A stretch of 47,884 nucleotides of DNA from Microbacterium sp. SA39 (GCF_000967865.1 NZ_JXRU01000020.1:1-47884); one strand, 5' to 3'. Positions 33,406 to 42,823 are shown, numbered from the stretch's first letter. Notes: a model not told the origin generated them from the letters alone. Made by a program: numbers and translations.

Positions 33406-34728
33406 TCAGGCGCGCGCAGCCTCCGATACGCGGCGCGCCGCGGCGAGGGCCTCGTCGAGGTCGGCCTTCAAGTCCTCGACGTTCTCGATGCCCACGGAGA
33501 GGCGCACCAGGCCCGGCGTGACGCCGGCCGTGAGCTGCTGCTCCGGCGTGAGCTGGGCGTGCGTGGTGGACGCCGGGTGGATGACGAGCGAGCGCACATC
33601 GCCGATGTTGGCGAGGTGGCTGAACAGCGACAGGCTGTTGACGAACTCGCGTCCGGCCTCGACCCCGCCCTTCAGCTCGAACGACAGCACCGCGCCGACG
33701 CCCTTGGGGGCGTACTCGTTCGCCTTCGCGTACCAGGGAGAGGAGGGCAGACCCGAGTAGTTCACCGTCGCGACGTCGTCACGGCTGTCGAGCCACTCCG
33801 CGATCTCCTGTGCGTTCTGCACGTGGCGTTCGATGCGCAGCGACAGGGTCTCGATGCCCTGGATGAGGTTCCAGGCGCTCTGCGGTGCGATGGCCGAGCC
33901 GAGGTCGCGCAGCAGCTGCACGCGCGCCTTGATGATGTAGGCGAGCGGGTCGCCGACCGCGGCCGTGTAGCTGGCGCCGTGGTACGAGGGGTCCGGGACC
34001 GTGAGGCCGGGGAACTTGTCGACGTTCTTCGACCACTCGAACGTGCCGCCGTCGATGATGGCGCCGCCGATGGTCGTGCCGTGTCCGCCGAGGAACTTCG
34101 TGACCGAGTGGACGACGATGTCGGCGCCGAACTCGAACGGGCGGATCAGGTACGGGGTCGCGATCGTGTTGTCGACGATCAGCGGCACGCCGTTCTCGTG
34201 CGCGACGTCGGCGACGGTGCGGATGTCGAGGATGTTGATCTGCGGGTTGCCGATGGTCTCCGCGAAGAAGAGCTTCGTGTTCGGGCGGACCGCGCGACGC
34301 CATTCCTCGGGGTCGTCCTGGTTCTCGACGAAGGTGACCTCGATGCCGAGCTTCGCGAGCGTGTACTTGAAGAGGTTGTACGTGCCGCCGTAGATCGAGC
34401 TCGAGGCGACGAAGTGGTCGCCCGCCTCGGCGATGTTCAAGACGGCGAAGGTCGAGGCGGCCTGGCCGCTGGCGAGGACCAGGGCGCCGGTGCCGCCCTC
34501 GAGCGCGGCGAGACGCTGCTCGAGCACGTCCTGCGTGGGGTTCTGGATGCGCGTGTAGATGTTGCCGAACTCCGCCAGGGCGAAGAGGTTCGCGGCATGG
34601 TCCGCGCTGTCGAACACGTATGAGGTGGTCTGGTAGATCGGCGTGGCGCGGGCCTTCGTGACCGGATCGGGTGCGGCACCCGAGTGGATCTGCTTGGTCT
34701 CGAAACGCCAGGACTCGGGTGCGGACAT
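33406..34728 (-). CDS. metY: O-acetylhomoserine/O-acetylserine sulfhydrylase MetY
   Basis: A 440-residue PLP enzyme of the Cys/Met metabolism family that joins sulfide (or methanethiol) to O-acetylhomoserine, forming homocysteine. It shows the start FETKQIHSGAAPDPVTKARA, PIYQTTSYVFDSADHAANLFAL, YTRIQNPTQDVLEQRLAALEGG and the PLP lysine K211 in SVTKFLGGHG. SLGDxxSLxxHPAS-type sequence appears as NIGDVRSLVIHPASTTH. Start ATG 34728 has GGGGGAA upstream. The frame is open farther upstream to 35124 but only as unrelated sequence. Confidence 0.96.
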   Translation of the reverse strand: MSAPESWRFETKQIHSGAAPDPVTKARATPIYQTTSYVFDSADHAANLFALAEFGNIYTRIQNPTQDVLEQRLAALEGGTGALVLASGQAASTFAVLNIAEAGDHFVASSSIYGGTYNLFKYTLAKLGIEVTFVENQDDPEEWRRAVRPNTKLFFAETIGNPQINILDIRTVADVAHENGVPLIVDNTIATPYLIRPFEFGADIVVHSVTKFLGGHGTTIGGAIIDGGTFEWSKNVDKFPGLTVPDPSYHGASYTAAVGDPLAYIIKARVQLLRDLGSAIAPQSAWNLIQGIETLSLRIERHVQNAQEIAEWLDSRDDVATVNYSGLPSSPWYAKANEYAPKGVGAVLSFELKGGVEAGREFVNSLSLFSHLANIGDVRSLVIHPASTTHAQLTPEQQLTAGVTPGLVRLSVGIENVEDLKADLDEALAAARRVSEAARA

Positions 34729-34779
34729 GTGTTCCCCCTGGAACGATTGGAAGGACGGATGGCGGATGCCGTTGCAGCG

Positions 34780-34806
34780 AGAGTACGGAACATCGCCTCG
34801 TGTCAA
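34780..34806 (-). promoter_or_regulatory. Candidate metY promoter (TTGACA ... TACTCT)
   Basis: TTGACA (34801-34806, minus strand) is a consensus -35. TACTCT (34780-34785) follows with a 15-bp spacer, somewhat short. It would give a leader of about 45 nt. No SAM riboswitch fold was recognised in the leader. Confidence 0.4.
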
Positions 34807-34939
34807 CAAGGAATGGGAAATGTGACGTAACACCGTGCCCTCATCCGCAACGGGTGAGAGCAGGGGAGAAGGGGTGAGTGAGAACCGTACCGTGGAGATG
34901 AGGGCCGTCCGGCGCGCCCGGCGATGAGGAGGACATCCG

Positions 34940-35542
34940 ATGGCATCGACGCAGCATGACGATCCTGCCCACGAGCAGCGAGATGCCGGCGTCCGGCGCC
35001 GCACGGTGCTGGCGGGCGCGGTCTGGGCGGTGCCGGTGGTCGCCGCCTCCGTCGGCACGCCACTCGCCGCCGCGTCGACGGGAGCGCTCGGCGCATTCGT
35101 GATCGAGTCGATGGAAGGCGGCACCTGGGTGAACCCGCAGTACTACGGCGCCACGATCCAGCTCCGGAACGACGACACCGCTGCCACCACCCTCCCCGTC
35201 GAGGACATCACGACCGGCACGGTCACGGTGACGTTCGACGCCGCCGACGTGGGGGCCGTGCAGCCCGCGGTCATCGCGAACGCCGGGGGAGGGAGCCCGA
35301 CCGTCGGAGCACTGCCCGCCACGGACCCGACGTGGACGGCGGGCGGTGCCACCGACAACGGCGACGGCACCGTCACGTACGTCCTCGTGTACAGCGGAAG
35401 CCTCGCCGGCCAGGGTGTGACAGACGTGAGCTTCGGGATCCTCGGGTCCACGCCCTTGCACTCCGGCATCCCGGTCACCGTCACCTCCACCGGCAGTCCC
35501 TCCGACGGAACCGTCAGCTCGCGCACCGTCACTCTGTTCTGA
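34940..35542 (+). CDS. Secreted protein with Tat-type signal, unknown
   Basis: 200 residues with an N-terminal twin-arginine signal, [19 protein letters not shown] (about 19-37), and a predicted AxA-type cleavage near PLAAAS (about 42-46). The mature part is a Thr/Val/Gly-rich beta-sheet-type domain with no cysteines. The sequence [20 protein letters not shown] is typical of an Ig-like or surface domain. AGGAGG lies 9 bases upstream of the ATG. The function is unknown. Tat export is suggested by the RR and hydrophobic core but lacks the full RRxFLK motif. Confidence 0.8.
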   Translation: MASTQHDDPAHEQRDAGVRRRTVLAGAVWAVPVVAASVGTPLAAASTGALGAFVIESMEGGTWVNPQYYGATIQLRNDDTAATTLPVEDITTGTVTVTFDAADVGAVQPAVIANAGGGSPTVGALPATDPTWTAGGATDNGDGTVTYVLVYSGSLAGQGVTDVSFGILGSTPLHSGIPVTVTSTGSPSDGTVSSRTVTLF

Positions 35543-35595
35543 CGCTCTCGACCAGGAGCACCGCGCGGGTTGCGGACAACCGGCGAGGACCGTCG

Positions 35596-35601
35596 TACGG
35601 T
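35596..35601 (+). promoter_or_regulatory. Leaderless promoter -10 (TACGGT) of the SDR gene
   Basis: TACGGT ends exactly 6 nt before ATG 35608. A GGAGG also precedes the ATG but overlaps the expected start of transcription. Confidence 0.45.
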
Positions 35602-35607
35602 GGAGGC

Positions 35608-36390
35608 ATGGTGATCAGACGTGCAGTGGTGACAGGTGCGAGCTCAGGGATCGGCGCGGCGACGGTGCGCGCGCTCCGCGGTCGCGGGTGGGACGTCGTC
35701 GGGGTCGCCCGACGAGAGGACCGGCTGACCGCGCTCGCCGAGGAGACCGGTGCCTCTGCGATCGCCTGCGACCTCACCGACGGCGAGGCGGTCGACGCGC
35801 TCGTGGCCGAGCTCGAGAAGTCCGGACCCGTGCACGCGCTCGTGCAGGTCGCTGGCGGGGCGCGCGGGACCGACCGCGTGGAGGATGCGTCCGTCGACGA
35901 CTGGCAGTGGATGTTCGACGCCAACGTGCTCGCGACGCAACGCCTCGTGGCCGGGCTCCTCCCGTTGCTTCGCCGCGCCGCGGCATCCGACGGACACGCC
36001 GACGCCGTCTTCATCACCTCTACCGCCGCGCAGACGGCCTATGCAGGCGGCGCCGGCTACAACGCTGCCAAGGCGGCGGAGAGCATGCTCGTGAAGGTGC
36101 TCCGTCAGGAGCTGAACGGCGAACCGATCCGCGTCGTCGAGATCGCGCCGGGCATGGTGCACACCGAGGAGTTCACGCTGAACCGTCTCGGCGGGGACAC
36201 GGTCGCTGCCGAGGCCGTGTACTCGGGCGTCGAAGCTCCGCTCCTGGCGGAAGACGTCGCCGATGTCATCGCCTACGCGCTGGAGTCTCCTCGACACGTC
36301 AACCTCGACCAGATCACCATGCGCCCGGTCGCGCAGTCGGCGCAGCACCTCCTCGCCCGTGGACCGCTGCGCGTGCGGTCCATCGACTGA
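35608..36390 (+). CDS. SDR family NAD(P)-dependent oxidoreductase
   Basis: A 260-residue classical short-chain dehydrogenase. It has the TGASSGIG cofactor loop (9-16), an Arg after the second beta strand (VARREDR) favouring NADP(H), N in DANVLATQ, and the catalytic Ser138, Tyr151 and Lys155 in [32 protein letters not shown] follows. Similar to YdfG-type 3-hydroxy-acid/serine dehydrogenases. The substrate is unknown. It ends just before ung (3 bases). Confidence 0.9.
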   Translation: MVIRRAVVTGASSGIGAATVRALRGRGWDVVGVARREDRLTALAEETGASAIACDLTDGEAVDALVAELEKSGPVHALVQVAGGARGTDRVEDASVDDWQWMFDANVLATQRLVAGLLPLLRRAAASDGHADAVFITSTAAQTAYAGGAGYNAAKAAESMLVKVLRQELNGEPIRVVEIAPGMVHTEEFTLNRLGGDTVAAEAVYSGVEAPLLAEDVADVIAYALESPRHVNLDQITMRPVAQSAQHLLARGPLRVRSID

Positions 36391-36392
36391 CG

Positions 36393-37106
36393 ATGGCGCA
36401 TACCCTCGCCGAGCTCGCAGCGAGCGGGCAGATCGACGCCGGCTGGGCCGAGGCGCTGGCGCCCGCGCAGGAGCAGATCAGCGCGCTGGGCGAGCGCCTC
36501 CGCGCGGAGCAGGGAGCAGGCCGGGGCTACCTCCCGGCGGGGAACAACGTCCTCAGGGCGTTTCAGCGGCCGTTATCCGAGGTGCGGGTGCTCATCACCG
36601 GCCAGGATCCCTACCCGACGCCGGGGCATCCGATCGGTTTATCGTTCGCCGTCGAGCGCGATGTGCGCCCTCTGCCGCGCAGCCTCGCCAACATCTACAA
36701 GGAGCGCGAGAGCGATCTCGGCATCCCACCCGCGCCGCACGGCGACCTGACCGCGTGGAGCGATCAGGGCGTCCTGCTCCTCAACCGCGTGCTGACCGTG
36801 CAGCCGGGCATCGCGGCATCGCACCGTGGGTGGGGCTGGGAAGCCGTCACCGAACTCGCGATCCGCACACTCGTCGCCCGCGATCAGCCGCTCGTGGCGA
36901 TCCTGTGGGGGAAGGATGCCGCGAACCTGCAGCCGCTGCTGGGGGATACGCCGGTGATCACCTCGGCGCATCCGTCGCCGCTCTCGGCCAGTCGCGGATT
37001 CTTCGGCTCACGGCCGTTCTCGCGCGCGAACACTCTTCTCGAGGAGCTCGGCGCGAATCCGGTCGACTGGAGGGTGGAGGGCGAACCGCCTTCCTCCCTA
37101 AGCTGA
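36393..37106 (+). CDS. ung: Uracil-DNA glycosylase
   Basis: A 237-residue family 1 UDG that removes uracil from DNA as the first step of base-excision repair. The water-activating loop [16 protein letters not shown] carries Asp72 and Tyr74. Later motifs are [20 protein letters not shown] and the DNA-intercalation loop [21 protein letters not shown]. The start codon follows the SDR stop by 2 bases, suggesting co-transcription without a clear ribosome binding site. Confidence 0.96.
   Translation: MAHTLAELAASGQIDAGWAEALAPAQEQISALGERLRAEQGAGRGYLPAGNNVLRAFQRPLSEVRVLITGQDPYPTPGHPIGLSFAVERDVRPLPRSLANIYKERESDLGIPPAPHGDLTAWSDQGVLLLNRVLTVQPGIAASHRGWGWEAVTELAIRTLVARDQPLVAILWGKDAANLQPLLGDTPVITSAHPSPLSASRGFFGSRPFSRANTLLEELGANPVDWRVEGEPPSSLS
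37099..37104 (+). promoter_or_regulatory. Leaderless promoter -10 (TAAGCT) of the GNAT gene
   Basis: TAAGCT, overlapping the last codons of ung, ends exactly 6 nt before ATG 37111. Confidence 0.55.
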
Positions 37107-37110
37107 ACGC

Positions 37111-37728
37111 ATGCAGTTCGAGCCGGGGGACCGTCGCCGCGTTCTGCCGCGTCATCTGCGTCCGGCACCTGAGCCCGAGGTGTTCTCGTACACGATCCGT
37201 CCGGCCCGCGCCAACGATCTCGCGGACGTGCGGGAGATCTACAACCACTTCGTGAGCAACTCCGCCGTCACGCTCGACGAGCGCCACAGCAGCATCCCGT
37301 ACTGGCGGGACAAGTTCGCGCTGCTCGAGAAGCTGAAGCTGCCGTTCCTCGTCGCGGTGTCGTCGGGCGGTGAGGTGATCGGCTATGCGCTCGCGCAACC
37401 GTGGGCGGGCAAGAACGCCTACCGCTACACGGTCGAGGACTCGATCTACCTCGGGCCGGGCGCCGGCGGCAAGGGTTTGGGCGCGGCGCTCCTGCAGGCG
37501 CTCATCGACGCGTGTGAGCAGATCGGCCTGCGGGAGATGGTCGCGGTCATCAGCGACAGCGGCGCGGAGGCGTCGGTCCGGCTGCACGCCAAGCTGGGCT
37601 TCGTCGAGGCGGGCCGGATGGGACGCGTCGGCTACAAGTTCGGGCGCGACCTCGGCACCGTCTACATGCGCCGGGTGCTCAAGCCGGTCGGCCGACGGCG
37701 GGGAAGTCTGTTCGGGTCGAGGCGCTGA
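37111..37728 (+). CDS. GNAT family N-acetyltransferase, phosphinothricin-acetyltransferase-like
   Basis: 205 residues; the GNAT domain occupies about 27-195. It shows TIRPARANDLADVREIYNHFV, LDERHSSIPYWRDKF, VIGYALAQPW, SIYLGPGAGGKGLGAALLQAL (the acetyl-CoA loop) and VAVISDSGAEASVRLHAKLGFVEAG, the pattern of the YncA/Pat group that acetylates methionine sulfone or phosphinothricin. The N-terminal 25 residues are extra. The substrate is unproven. Confidence 0.88.
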   Translation: MQFEPGDRRRVLPRHLRPAPEPEVFSYTIRPARANDLADVREIYNHFVSNSAVTLDERHSSIPYWRDKFALLEKLKLPFLVAVSSGGEVIGYALAQPWAGKNAYRYTVEDSIYLGPGAGGKGLGAALLQALIDACEQIGLREMVAVISDSGAEASVRLHAKLGFVEAGRMGRVGYKFGRDLGTVYMRRVLKPVGRRRGSLFGSRR

Positions 37729-37754
37729 GGGCGGCGCGGCGCATTTCGTCTCGC

Positions 37755-37876
37755 TGGCGCTCGCTCAACGACCAGGAATGGCGCTCGCTCAACGACCAGG
37801 AATGGCGCTCGCTCAACGACCAGGAATGGCGCTCGCTCAACGACCAGGAATGGCGCTCTCGCTCAACGACCGGGAG
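37755..37876 (+). repeat. 24-bp tandem repeat, four exact copies plus one variant
   Basis: The unit TGGCGCTCGCTCAACGACCA followed by GGAA occurs at 37755-37778, 37779-37802, 37803-37826 and 37827-37850. A fifth degenerate copy (37851-37876) carries an extra TC and CGGGAGC. Reverse complement of the core reads TGGTCGTTGAGCGAGCGCCA. Preceded by TTTCGTCTCGC. I recall elements of the form GTCGTTGAGCGAGCG...GAGACGAAA as frequent intergenic repeats in this family. The last copy overlaps the end of the next gene. Confidence 0.95.
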
Positions 37877-38669
37877 CGGTGGGGGAGTCAGGGATCACCG
37901 GGATCGCCGACAGGAGCGCTTTCGTGTACTCGTCCTGCGGGTGCAGGAGCACATCCGTGGTCGACCCGCGCTCGACGATGTGGCCGTCCTTCATGACGAC
38001 GACCGTGTCGCAGAGGTTCTGCACCACGCCGATGTCGTGCGACACGAGCAGCAGAGTGAGGTCGGTCGTGCGCCGCAGCTCGATCAGCAGTTCGAGGATC
38101 TGCGCCCGCACCGTCACGTCGAGCGCGGAGAGGGGCTCATCTCCCACCAGTATGCGCGGCCGATGCACGATCGCCCGGGCGATCGCGATGCGCTGACGCT
38201 GTCCGCCGGAGAACTCGTGCGGGTATCGATCGGCCAGGTCGGGCTCCAGCCCGACCTGCGCCAGCACCTCTCGGACCCTCGCGCGATGATCGCCGTCGAT
38301 GCCGAGCGCCCACAGCGGCTCCCGCACGATCTGTCCGGCCGTCATCCGCGGGTCGAGAGAGGCGTACGGGTCCTGGAACACCAGCCCGGTCTCTCGTCGC
38401 AGCCAGTGCAGCGAGGCGGCGGATGCTGCGGCATCCACCGCCCGCCCGTCCACTCGGACCGTTCCGGTCGTCGGACGATCGAGTCCGAGGAGCAGCCGGA
38501 CGAGGGTCGACTTGCCGGAACCGGATTCGCCGATGATCCCCAGCGATGAGCCTTCGACGACGTCGAGATCCGTCGGGGCGAGGGCGGTCTGCCGGCGGGT
38601 GCGTTCGAACGCCGAGCGCTTCGGGACGACGAACTCGCGGCTGAGACCCCGCGCTTCGATGAGGCTCAC
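37863..38669 (-). CDS. Peptide/nickel-type ABC transporter ATP-binding protein (OppF/DppF-like)
   Basis: A 268-residue ABC ATPase: Walker [10 protein letters not shown] (47-55), Q-loop GLVFQDPYASLDPRMT, signature FSGGQRQRIAIARAI, Walker B ILVGDEPLSALDV and H-loop VSHDIG. It lacks the usual oligo_HPY C-terminal extension. GTG 38669 overlaps the upstream ATPase stop (GTGA). The final residues APGR and the TGA stop are encoded inside the variant copy of the 24-bp repeat, so the C-terminus has been set by that repeat. Confidence 0.92.
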   Translation of the reverse strand: MSLIEARGLSREFVVPKRSAFERTRRQTALAPTDLDVVEGSSLGIIGESGSGKSTLVRLLLGLDRPTTGTVRVDGRAVDAAASAASLHWLRRETGLVFQDPYASLDPRMTAGQIVREPLWALGIDGDHRARVREVLAQVGLEPDLADRYPHEFSGGQRQRIAIARAIVHRPRILVGDEPLSALDVTVRAQILELLIELRRTTDLTLLLVSHDIGVVQNLCDTVVVMKDGHIVERGSTTDVLLHPQDEYTKALLSAIPVIPDSPTAPGR

Positions 38670-39457
38670 GCCGCGCCGCCTTCCGGCCGCCAAAGGGTGG
38701 CCGTCGCGTCGCGCAGCAGTCCCTGAGTGATGGGGGAGGAGGGCGACGTCAGGAGCGTCGACACGGGTGCTGCCTCGACGACCTTCCCGTGCTCCAGCAC
38801 GACGCCGTCACTCGCGACCTGTGCGAGCACGGCGAGGTCGTGTGTGATGAAGACCAGCGACATCCCCTCTTCTGCGACGAGCGAGAGCAGCAGCGACAGG
38901 ATCTCGGCCTGGATCGTGACGTCGAGCGCGGTCGTCGGCTCGTCGGCGATGAGCAGCCGCGGACGGCACGCGAGCGCCATCGCGATGGCCACGCGCTGGC
39001 GCTGACCGCCGGAAAGCTGATGCGGGTAGCGGTCCACGATCGATGCGGGGTCCGGCAGACGCACCCGGGCGGCCTCGGCGATCGCCCGTTCGCGGGCCTC
39101 GCGGCGGCTGACGCCCTCGTGGATGCGGATGGACTCCGTGATCTGCCGTCCGACGGTGCGGATCGGGTTCAGGGCGGTGCGTGGCTCCTGAAAGACGATG
39201 CCGATGTCGTCGCCGCGAAGCTTCGCGAGCTCGCGATCCGGCATCCCGATCAGCTCGGTGCCGTTCCAGCGGATGCTGCCGCTCGCGGTCGCGCCGTCGG
39301 GGAGGAGTCCGAGCACGGCGAGAGCGGTGAGCGACTTGCCCGAACCGGACTCGCCGATCAGTCCGAGGCGGGAGCCGTCGGGCACGTCGAAGGAGATCCC
39401 GTCGACGACGCGACGGCCGTCGATGTCGATGACCAGGTTCTCGACCGCCAATGTCAT
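38666..39457 (-). CDS. Peptide/nickel-type ABC transporter ATP-binding protein (OppD/DppD-like)
   Basis: A 263-residue ABC ATPase: Walker A GESGSGKS (35-42), Q-loop [14 protein letters not shown], signature [15 protein letters not shown], Walker [14 protein letters not shown] and H-loop ITHDLAV. It also lacks the long oligo_HPY tail of E. coli OppD. ATG 39457 overlaps the permease stop by ATGA. An in-frame extension far upstream lies inside the permease gene and is rejected. Confidence 0.92.
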   Translation of the reverse strand: MTLAVENLVIDIDGRRVVDGISFDVPDGSRLGLIGESGSGKSLTALAVLGLLPDGATASGSIRWNGTELIGMPDRELAKLRGDDIGIVFQEPRTALNPIRTVGRQITESIRIHEGVSRREARERAIAEAARVRLPDPASIVDRYPHQLSGGQRQRVAIAMALACRPRLLIADEPTTALDVTIQAEILSLLLSLVAEEGMSLVFITHDLAVLAQVASDGVVLEHGKVVEAAPVSTLLTSPSSPITQGLLRDATATLWRPEGGAA

Positions 39458-40338
39458 GCGACCACCGCCGGGGTGTGCGCCACTGCTGATCGACCAGGGG
39501 TTGCGCGGTGGCGCAGCGTCGGGTCCGTCGCCTCGCGGATTCCGTCGCCGAGGAGGTTGAGAGCGAGGACGGTGATCGTGATGGCGAGTCCCGGCCAGAT
39601 CACCGAGAGCGGATGTATGCCGATGTAGCGCTGCAGATCCGCGAGCAGGACGCCCCAGCTCGGCTCGACCACCGAGGCGCCGAAGCCGAGGTACGACAGA
39701 CCCGCCTCGGCGAGGACCGCCACGGCCATCGACCAGGAGAGCTGGACGATGAAGACCGGAGCGACGTTCGGGAGAAGGTGACGGGTGAGGCTCTGGGCGG
39801 GAGTGAGGCCCGATGCCTTGGCGGCGAGCACGAAGTCGCTCTGCTGCACCCTCCTCAGCTCTGGGCGGGTGACGCGGGCGATGTTGACGCCGAAGCCGAT
39901 GCCGACGGACCAGATGACCACCCAGAGCGATCCTCCCCACACCGAGGAGACCATCATGGCGATCAGCAGCACCGGGAACGCGATGAGGATGTCGACGAAC
40001 ACCGCGACGGTCTCGCGCACCCAGCGAGTCGTGAGGGCGCCGAGCGCCGCGAGAGCGATGCCGACGACGGTGGCGACGAGCCCGGCGCCGACGCTGACGA
40101 AGACTGTCGTCCTGGCCCCCGCCATGATCAGGCTGAGGATGTCGCGACCGGTGTCGTCGGTGCCGAGCAGATGCGGCCAGCTCGGCGGCAGCCAGCGATC
40201 GCCGATGTTCGACGACTGCGGGTCGAACGGGGTCCAGAAGGAAGACACGAGCGCCGTGACGGCGATCACGCCGACGACGATCAGTCCGAAACGCCCTGTG
40301 GCCGTGGCCCAGAGCTGGGAGAGCCAGCGCGGCGTCAT
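39454..40338 (-). CDS. ABC transporter permease (DppC/OppC-like)
   Basis: A 294-residue inner-membrane permease with six helices expected. It has the OppC-type N-terminal segment (helix at about 17-34, then DPQSSNIGDRWLPPSWPHLLGTDDTGRDIL) and the coupling motif EAA-like AAKASGLTPAQSLTRHLLPNVAPV followed by LAEAGLSYLGFG. ATG 40338 overlaps the stop of the preceding permease gene. Confidence 0.93.
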   Translation of the reverse strand: MTPRWLSQLWATATGRFGLIVVGVIAVTALVSSFWTPFDPQSSNIGDRWLPPSWPHLLGTDDTGRDILSLIMAGARTTVFVSVGAGLVATVVGIALAALGALTTRWVRETVAVFVDILIAFPVLLIAMMVSSVWGGSLWVVIWSVGIGFGVNIARVTRPELRRVQQSDFVLAAKASGLTPAQSLTRHLLPNVAPVFIVQLSWSMAVAVLAEAGLSYLGFGASVVEPSWGVLLADLQRYIGIHPLSVIWPGLAITITVLALNLLGDGIREATDPTLRHRATPGRSAVAHTPAVVA

Positions 40339-41285
40339 GCGGACTCCCGCTGTCGGGGGTCGATCGCCCGGTGCAGCAGATCGACGAGGAATCCCACCAC
40401 CAGGACGAAGCCGGTGAGCACGAGCAGTTCGCTCTGCACCTTGATCAGGTCGCGGGTGCCGACGTCGGCGACCAGCATCCGTCCGACGCCCGGCAGTGTG
40501 AACAGTTGCTCGATGACGACCGAGCCGACGATGATGCCCGCCACCTGCAGCCCCAGGACGGTGACGATCGACAGGCCGACGGCAGGGATGCCGTGCTGGA
40601 TCAGGGCCCGCGTGCGGGTGAGGCCCTTGGCGGCCGCGGTGCGCACGAAGTCCTGCCCCGCGGCCTGCAGGGTCGCGCTACGAACGAAGCGCATGAGCAT
40701 CGCGCCCTCGACGATGCCGATCGTCAGCGCCGGCAGCAGCAGCGCCTCCATGGCACGCCAGGGCGTCGACCAGCCGGTGCGCGGGAATCCCTGCGGGGGC
40801 AGCCATCCGAGCCAGACCGAGAAAACCACGATCAGCATCATGCCCGCCCATACGACCGGGACGGCAGCGAGGGTCTGCGCACCGACGCTGAGTGCGGTGC
40901 CGCCGCGGCGTCCGCGCAGGAGCGCCGCGAGGATCCCGAACGGGATGGCGATCAGGATCGCGATGAGCAACGACATGATCCCGAGCGGCACGGTCACCTG
41001 TGCTTTGAGGAAGAGCTCTTCGCCAACGGAAGCGCCGGAGAGCAGGGAGGTTCCGAGGTCGCCCCGGAAGATGCCGCCGACCCACTCGGTGTACTGGGCG
41101 ATGAGAGGACGGTTCAACCCGAGCGATTCGCGGAGCGCCTCCACCTCGGCGGGCGAGGCCTGGGTGCCGGCGATCAGCTGCGCGACGTCGCCGGGGAAGA
41201 CACGGAGGGTCAGGAAGATGAGCACGCTCGACACGAGGAGCCCTGCGATGAGCAGGGCTCCTCGGACGAGCGCGTAGCGGAGCAC
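40335..41285 (-). CDS. ABC transporter permease (DppB/OppB-like)
   Basis: A 316-residue permease with about six helices. The OppB-type N-terminal helix is LRYALVRGALLIAGLLVSSVLIF, followed by RVFPGDVAQLIAGTQASPAEVEAL and RESLGLNRPLIAQYTEWV. The EAA-like loop is RTAAAKGLTRTRALIQHGIPAV. Start GTG 41285 lies 17 bases after the substrate-binding-protein stop. Longer in-frame starts lie inside that gene. Confidence 0.92.
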   Translation of the reverse strand: MLRYALVRGALLIAGLLVSSVLIFLTLRVFPGDVAQLIAGTQASPAEVEALRESLGLNRPLIAQYTEWVGGIFRGDLGTSLLSGASVGEELFLKAQVTVPLGIMSLLIAILIAIPFGILAALLRGRRGGTALSVGAQTLAAVPVVWAGMMLIVVFSVWLGWLPPQGFPRTGWSTPWRAMEALLLPALTIGIVEGAMLMRFVRSATLQAAGQDFVRTAAAKGLTRTRALIQHGIPAVGLSIVTVLGLQVAGIIVGSVVIEQLFTLPGVGRMLVADVGTRDLIKVQSELLVLTGFVLVVGFLVDLLHRAIDPRQRESA

Positions 41286-41302
41286 GAAGACTCGACCGCC
41301 GC

Positions 41303-42823
41303 CTACTTCTCCGCGGAGACGGTCACGCCCGCGAGATTGATGCGCGAGTTGATCGAGTCCTCGGGGAATCCGGCGACGATGGGGCTGACGGCGGTCAGTG
41401 TCTCGCCGTTGTACAGCCAATCGGCGGCGTGATCCTCGGACACGATGCGGGCGGCCTCGGCGAGGAGCTCGGCGGACTTGTCGGGGTCCACCTCGGCCTG
41501 GGCCTGCGCGTAGAGATCCTGCACCTCGGCGTTGTCGTAACCGAAGTAGTACTCCGGGTCGGCGAAGTTGCCGAAGTCGCGCGGCTCCACGTGCAGCACG
41601 AAGCTGAGGTCGTAGTCCTTGTTCGTGTAGACGTCTTCCAGCCAGGTCGGGAACTCGACGGAGTTGACCTCGAGCGTCACGCCGACCTCGTTGAAGTCCG
41701 AGATCAGCACCTTCGGCACGGTCGTCCCGTAGAAGCTCGGAATGGTGAGAGTGAGGTCGAGGTCTTCCTGGCCGGCCTCGGCGAGCAGCTCCTTCGCCTT
41801 CTCCGGGTCGTACGAGACCACGTCGGAGAGGTCTTCGTAACCCGGGTCGAGCTCGGGGATCGGGCCGTAGAGCGGGGTGCCGGCGCCGACTGCCTCGATC
41901 AGGGACTCATGGTCGATCGCGAGGCGCAGGGCCTCGCGCACGCGGACGTCGTCGAGCGGAGCCTTCTTGTTGTTGAACGCGAGCGTCGCCTTGTCGGTGG
42001 TGCGGCCCTTCGTGAGGGTGAAGTCGCCGGATTCCTCGAGCTGAGGGGCGAGGTTCGGGTCGACCGCCGTGAGCACGTCGACGTCGCCGGCGAGCGCGGC
42101 GTTCACCCCGGCCGTGAAGTCGGGGATGTACTGGAACTCGACCTCGGCGACGCCTGCCTTCTCGCCCCAGTACTCGTCGCTACGGGCGAACGTGATGCTG
42201 CTGCCCTTGTTCCAGCGCGTGAGGGTGAACGGGCCTGTGCCGTTCTCCGCCGTCTTGAGGTCGGTGGTGTCGCCCGTCTTGAAGACGAGGCCCGCGGGGC
42301 CGGTGAGCGAGAAGAGGAAGTTCTGGTCCGGGGCCGTCAGCACGATCTGGACCGTCGCGGGGTCCGGAGCGGTGATCGAGGCCACCGAGGCGAATTCGGC
42401 GTTCCCCTGCACGGTCGTGTCGGTGCGCACTGACTCGTAGGAGGCGACGACGTCGGCCGAGGTCAGAGGCGTGCCGTCGTGGAACAGCACGCCGTCGTTG
42501 AGGGTGAAGGTGTAGGTGAGCCCGTCTTCGGAGACCTCGTAGTCGGAGGCGATCCGCCCCTCGATCTCGTTGTCCTGTGAGCGTGTGACCAGGCCCTCGT
42601 AGATGTTGTCGATGAGCACCTGCTCGATGGCGGCGCCGCTCGTGTGCCGGATGTCGAGGTTCGTCGGTTCGAGGACGAGTCCCACTTGCAGGGTGGCGTC
42701 GGGATCGGGCTTCCCGGGAGCCGTCGACGGCGTCTGCTCGGGGGTGCCGGAGCAGGCGCTGAGGACCACGGCGGTGGCCGCGAGGGCGGAGATCAGCGCG
42801 AGACGTCGGGTGCGTCGGAACAT
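41303..42823 (-). CDS. ABC transporter substrate-binding lipoprotein (family 5, peptide/nickel)
   Basis: A 506-residue periplasmic-type binding protein with a lipoprotein signal: basic MFRRTRRLAL, hydrophobic core and lipobox LSACSG (lipidated Cys24). Family 5 marks are PTNLDIRHTSGAA, NIYEGLVTRSQDNEIEGRIA, YTFTLNDGVLFHDGTPLTSADV and PLDDVRVREALRLAIDHESLI. It binds peptides, nickel chelates or other small ligands; ligand unknown. It is the first gene of the operon with two permeases and two ATPases, a complete importer. ATG 42823 has GAGAGGAAA upstream. Confidence 0.95.
   Translation of the reverse strand: MFRRTRRLALISALAATAVVLSACSGTPEQTPSTAPGKPDPDATLQVGLVLEPTNLDIRHTSGAAIEQVLIDNIYEGLVTRSQDNEIEGRIASDYEVSEDGLTYTFTLNDGVLFHDGTPLTSADVVASYESVRTDTTVQGNAEFASVASITAPDPATVQIVLTAPDQNFLFSLTGPAGLVFKTGDTTDLKTAENGTGPFTLTRWNKGSSITFARSDEYWGEKAGVAEVEFQYIPDFTAGVNAALAGDVDVLTAVDPNLAPQLEESGDFTLTKGRTTDKATLAFNNKKAPLDDVRVREALRLAIDHESLIEAVGAGTPLYGPIPELDPGYEDLSDVVSYDPEKAKELLAEAGQEDLDLTLTIPSFYGTTVPKVLISDFNEVGVTLEVNSVEFPTWLEDVYTNKDYDLSFVLHVEPRDFGNFADPEYYFGYDNAEVQDLYAQAQAEVDPDKSAELLAEAARIVSEDHAADWLYNGETLTAVSPIVAGFPEDSINSRINLAGVTVSAEK

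Noticed and set aside
34898..34927. Nine-codon leader frame (MRAVRRARR) before the secreted protein
   Set aside because: The spacing from TACCGT to its ATG is only 4 bases and the peptide is a trivially short Arg-rich frame; chance is likely.
34729..34939. SAM riboswitch upstream of metY
   Set aside because: No recognisable SAM-I/SAM-II/SAM-IV core or pseudoknot sequence could be drawn in the short leader.
37755..37876. CRISPR array
   Set aside because: The 24-bp units are directly contiguous with no spacers, and no cas genes are present.
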